Assembly: GCA_009926405.1 (NCBI GenBank)
Contig: RFOZ01000016.1
Span: 1 to 22,415 of the forward strand
Direction: 5' to 3'
Length of the DNA: 22,415 bases
Source: Cytophagia bacterium
Lineage (GTDB): Bacteria > Bacteroidota > Bacteroidia > UBA7662
The notes beneath the pieces were generated by a model. It ran no database searches. It saw only the letters and a program-made list of their open reading frames with translations, and was not told the origin of the DNA. This document shows, one piece after another, positions 22,298 to 22,415 of this stretch; position 1 is the stretch's first letter, and each line of letters starts with the position of its first letter. Made by a program: the position numbers and the translations under genes.

Positions 22298-22415
22298 GGG
22301 ATTGGGTAAAAATACCGAAATTTGAAGGCTTCTGTTTCGCGGCTTCTTTTGAAAAAACCCCCTAGCTCGGACCCGCAAGTGGTCCTTAACCGATTAATGG
22401 CCCTTTGCTCCCGCA
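22294..22415 (-). CDS. C-terminal end of a possible gene upstream of murF-alr (partial)
   Basis: A frame is open from the window edge to a TGA at 22296-22294, giving 39 residues rich in Arg and Phe and ending in FRYFYPIP. Its stop overlaps the murF-alr ATG as ATGA, the same arrangement as feoA-feoB, which is the main reason to believe it. The family is not recognisable. The alternative is that this is intergenic DNA and that the ATG at 22397 on the plus strand starts a divergent gene. Confidence 0.35.
   Translation of the reverse strand, partial: REQRAINRLRTTCGSELGGFFKRSRETEAFKFRYFYPIP

Noticed and set aside
1..22415. CRISPR array, tRNA or rRNA genes, insertion sequence
   Set aside because: No regularly spaced direct repeats, no cloverleaf in the short gaps, no rRNA signature and no transposase-like protein were found.

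Overview
The window looks like a chromosomal stretch from a member of the phylum Bacteroidota. Four things support this: a single protein joining a MurF-type ligase to an alanine racemase, an arrangement typical of that phylum; a rimP-nusA-infB cluster whose protein sequences read as Bacteroidota-like; almost no Shine-Dalgarno sequences before the genes; and exact matches to the Bacteroidota -7 promoter box (TAnnTTTG) upstream of six transcription units. Base composition is near 50% G+C by eye, so a low-GC flavobacterium is unlikely. I cannot name the genus.

Layout from left to right: (1) the 3' end of an unidentified gene; then a forward run at 333-4132 of a Glu/Leu/Phe/Val dehydrogenase, an MscS-type channel, a GNAT acetyltransferase and kdsB (LPS Kdo activation). 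(2) aspS on the reverse strand, tail-to-tail with kdsB, with its reading frame broken in the middle. (3) A forward run of tadA, a LysE-type exporter and a SAM methyltransferase. (4) A reverse run of a biotin carrier protein, then rimP-nusA-infB-pnuC: ribosome maturation, transcription elongation, translation initiation and a vitamin transporter. (5) A forward M1 aminopeptidase with an export signal. (6) A reverse run of a small lipoprotein, feoA, feoB and a SprT-like metallopeptidase (ferrous iron uptake plus an unassigned protease). (7) murF-alr on the reverse strand, overlapping by ATGA the end of another reading frame that leaves the window.

Most of the window is core housekeeping in a very compact genome. 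Genes in a run are a few bases apart or overlap, and all three convergent gene pairs overlap at their 3' ends with no terminator between them. I see no transposase, phage gene, CRISPR array, tRNA or rRNA, and no gene-free stretch over 120 bases.

The most striking observation is in aspS. An apparent 29-base (or 32-base) intervening segment with 6-bp inverted ends shifts the frame. Removing it on paper restores both the frame and the length expected for the family. The second notable signal is an intrinsic terminator placed between a promoter-like box and the rimP start codon, which could act as an attenuator of the rimP-nusA-infB operon. I found no convincing undescribed multi-gene system.
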